Below, one piece after another: positions 7,716 through 8,617 of a stretch of 8,617 bases of DNA (position 1 is the first letter of the stretch; every line of letters starts with the position of its first letter). Source of the DNA: an uncultured Verrucomicrobiota bacterium (GTDB lineage: Bacteria; Verrucomicrobiota; Verrucomicrobiia; Limisphaerales; UBA9464); assembly GCA_903925515.1 (NCBI GenBank), contig CAIYFP010000430.1, positions 1 to 8,617 on the forward strand. The letters run 5' to 3'. The position numbers and the translations under genes are program-made. The notes under the pieces were generated by a model. The model did no database searches. It saw only the letters and a program-made list of their open reading frames with translations, and had not been told where the DNA came from.

Positions 7716-7744
7716 CCTTGGGCGGGGTTGTGGTCCGCCCAAGG
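7716..7744. repeat. Perfect 10-bp GC-rich hairpin
   Basis: CCTTGGGCGG (7716-7725) and CCGCCCAAGG (7735-7744) are exact reverse complements around a 9-nt loop GGTTGTGGT. It is the strongest perfect stem in the window. No T run follows on either strand. The loop resembles that of the hairpin at 7824-7846. Confidence 0.6.
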
Positions 7745-7823
7745 AAAGTCTCCTCTCCCGTGCAGCCATGTCCCGGTCCCGCGTTGTTCGCGTCCGCATC
7801 GACCCAAGTGCCCCCCTTGCTCC

Positions 7824-7846
7824 GCGGCGGTTGTGGCCTCCGCCGC
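7824..7846. repeat. Perfect 7-bp hairpin with a related loop
   Basis: GCGGCGG (7824-7830) pairs with CCGCCGC (7840-7846) around loop TTGTGGCCT. GG-TTGTGG at the 5' side of the loop is shared with the hairpin at 7716-7744, and GCGGTTGTGG recurs on the minus strand at 8368-8359, the edge of element copy B. A 7-bp stem alone is expected by chance in DNA this GC-rich; the shared loop makes it notable. Confidence 0.4.
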
Positions 7847-7895
7847 ATCGACGCGACGACGGGGGCTCCGACTGCTCGCGCCGCCCGGCCCGCCT

Positions 7896-7944
7896 TGGGG
7901 GGTACACCCCCATGGACGGGGGGGGTGGGACGTTGCTGTCCCAC
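7896..7944. repeat. Two adjacent hairpins around a G8 run
   Basis: TGGGGG (7896-7901) pairs with CCCCCA (7907-7912). Next to it GTGGGAC (7925-7931) pairs with GTCCCAC (7938-7944) around a 6-nt loop. Eight consecutive G (7918-7925) lie between and partly within them. Each stem is perfect but short. Together they mark the most structured and G-rich point of the gene-free region. Confidence 0.4.
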
Positions 7945-8314
7945 GGCCCGAGACCTCCCGGCTTGCCTTGGTCTCCCTTCCTGTCGTGTCGCCCTCGCGG
8001 ACCCCGCCGGGATCCACGACGCCCATGGGACGAGGGCGGGGCGTCGCGTGGCAGCCTTCGTCGTTCCGGCAGCGGCCCGGCTTGCCGGATGTGGAATTGT
8101 CGAGGCTCATCCGATGAGCTCTGCCTTCGTAGCGACCCGACGGTTGCCTCGACGTCTCGCTTGGGGTTCGGCCTCGCAGCCTCATCCCGGACATCGTGCT
8201 TCGGTCGTGAACCGTCTCGCTCGACCGTTGGGACTCGAACCCTCGTGGTGACCCACTCCACTGGCGCACGGCGGGACGATTCGACTTGATTCCACGTCGT
8301 CAAAACAGCTTGAA

Positions 8315-8368
8315 GGCCCGACCCAGATCCCCGCGTAAAGGTGGGGGAGACTTCGGATCCACAACCGC
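8315..8368 (-). repeat. Dispersed intergenic element, copy B
   Basis: Read on the minus strand it begins GCGGTTGTGGAT, continues with GTCTCCCCCACC, then TTACGCGGGG (8338-8329), ATCTGGG and a terminal GCC. The match to copy A (2954-3007) spans most of its length with one or two small gaps, while the genes around the two copies are unrelated. It lies in the gene-free region, in the same orientation as copy C. Confidence 0.5.
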
Positions 8369-8511
8369 GTGAAGCACGGCAGGCGGCGTGCCAGAACGCG
8401 ATCGTAGCGGATGGGCATGAGCCGCGGCATGGGCCTCTAGTGTCGTGTCTCACCAATGGCTGGTGTTTCGCCGCGAGGGATTTTCGTGTCCAACGAGGCG
8501 CGAGGGACGAG

Positions 8512-8529
8512 CAGACCCGCAGCGGTCTG
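8512..8529. repeat. Short hairpin in repeat-like terminal segment
   Basis: CAGACC (8512-8517) pairs with GGTCTG (8524-8529) around CGCAGC. The surrounding 8440-8560 has the GACGAGC / GGACGAACC repeated texture of intergenic repeat families in some verrucomicrobial-type genomes. That likeness is from memory and unverified. No coding function is evident. Confidence 0.3.
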
Positions 8530-8592
8530 TGACGGACGAACCACGAAGCCCCGGGGCATTCTTGGAGCAACCCGAAGGGCCGCGGCTCTTTT

Positions 8593-8615
8593 CGCGTCCC
8601 ACGTCGTGGGGCGCG
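8593..8615. repeat. 10-bp hairpin at the window edge
   Basis: CGCGTCCCAC (8593-8602) pairs with GTGGGGCGCG (8606-8615) around a 3-nt loop, nine Watson-Crick pairs and one G-T. Sequence beyond 8617 is missing, so a following T tract on the plus strand, which would make it a terminator for a plus-strand gene, cannot be judged. On the minus strand AAAAGAG follows, so it is not a terminator in that direction. Confidence 0.45.
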
Positions 8616-8617
8616 AC

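Larger units (their letters stand above)
7580..8617. other. About 1 kb without a credible gene, rich in hairpins
   Basis: Upstream of the peptidase gene there are open frames on both strands (for example 7627-8289 plus, 7674-8570 minus), but their products are dominated by Arg, Pro, Gly and Ser, match no family I know, and lack the strong G/C third-position preference of the real genes. Perfect inverted repeats are common: 7616/7648, 7716/7744, 7824/7846, 7896/7912 and 7925/7944. A run of eight G sits at 7918-7925. The segment 7580-8314 is bounded by two copies of the dispersed element in the same orientation. It could be a structured RNA, a decayed insertion or spacer; I recognise no RNA family. 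Confidence 0.5.

Noticed and set aside
7701..7717. SRP RNA-like string GGTCCGGAAGCGGCAGC on the minus strand
   Set aside because: The GGAA tetraloop is not closed by the expected pairs, the symmetric loop differs, and no complementary 5' half of the SRP helix is present.
7738..7752. AAGGAAAGTC, similar to the RNase P RNA conserved region I
   Set aside because: The following GGGCTCC, the ACAGAA region and the other conserved RNase P blocks are absent within the next several hundred bases.
8230..8242. tRNA-like T-loop string (GGGTTCGAGTCCC on the minus strand)
   Set aside because: Only three of five T-stem pairs form, no matching 5' acceptor strand lies at the right distance, and no anticodon arm could be drawn.
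7674..8570. A 298-codon minus-strand frame in the gene-free region
   Set aside because: The product is dominated by Arg, Pro, Ser and Gly, matches no recognised family, and lacks the G/C third-position preference of the real genes. The overlapping plus-strand frame 7627-8289 is equally open and equally unlike a protein.

Overview
The window is GC-rich bacterial chromosome holding three protein genes, all on the minus strand, followed by about 1.1 kb with no convincing gene. From memory of related proteins, the MidA-type methyltransferase with its E-A-G-A-H-D-G SAM loop and the periplasmic tricorn-like S41 peptidase with an L-N-x-G-H-x-Y motif fit a Verrucomicrobiota-like or neighbouring PVC-type genome. 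That is an inference; no marker in the window proves it.

Layout in transcription order, from high to low coordinate. (1) Positions 7476-8617 have no credible CDS. They are crowded with perfect inverted repeats and G runs and contain two copies of a roughly 54-bp dispersed element. (2) Positions 7475-4167 encode an exported tricorn-family protease of 1102 residues: signal peptide, beta-propeller repeats, a charged linker, PDZ domain and S41 catalytic core. (3) After only 2 bases, 4164-3019 encode a 381-residue SAM-dependent methyltransferase of the MidA/NDUFAF7 family, almost certainly co-transcribed and translationally coupled. (4) Positions 3018-2719 are intergenic, with a third copy of the element and a short tandem octamer. 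(5) Positions 2718-91 encode a complete MutS mismatch-repair ATPase with a beta-clamp-binding motif at its extreme C-terminus. A weak candidate terminator lies at 20-49.

The three genes do not form one obvious pathway: extracytoplasmic proteolysis, a methyltransferase whose mitochondrial relative serves complex I assembly, and replication-coupled mismatch repair. The 2-nt peptidase-methyltransferase junction is the only strong sign of joint expression. No defence system, CRISPR array, intact insertion sequence, tRNA or rRNA is visible.

The least explained parts are the three-copy intergenic element built on the decamer TTACGCGGGG and the hairpin-rich 7.6-8.6 kb region. The latter could be a structured RNA, decayed mobile DNA or simply GC-rich spacer; the sequence alone does not decide.
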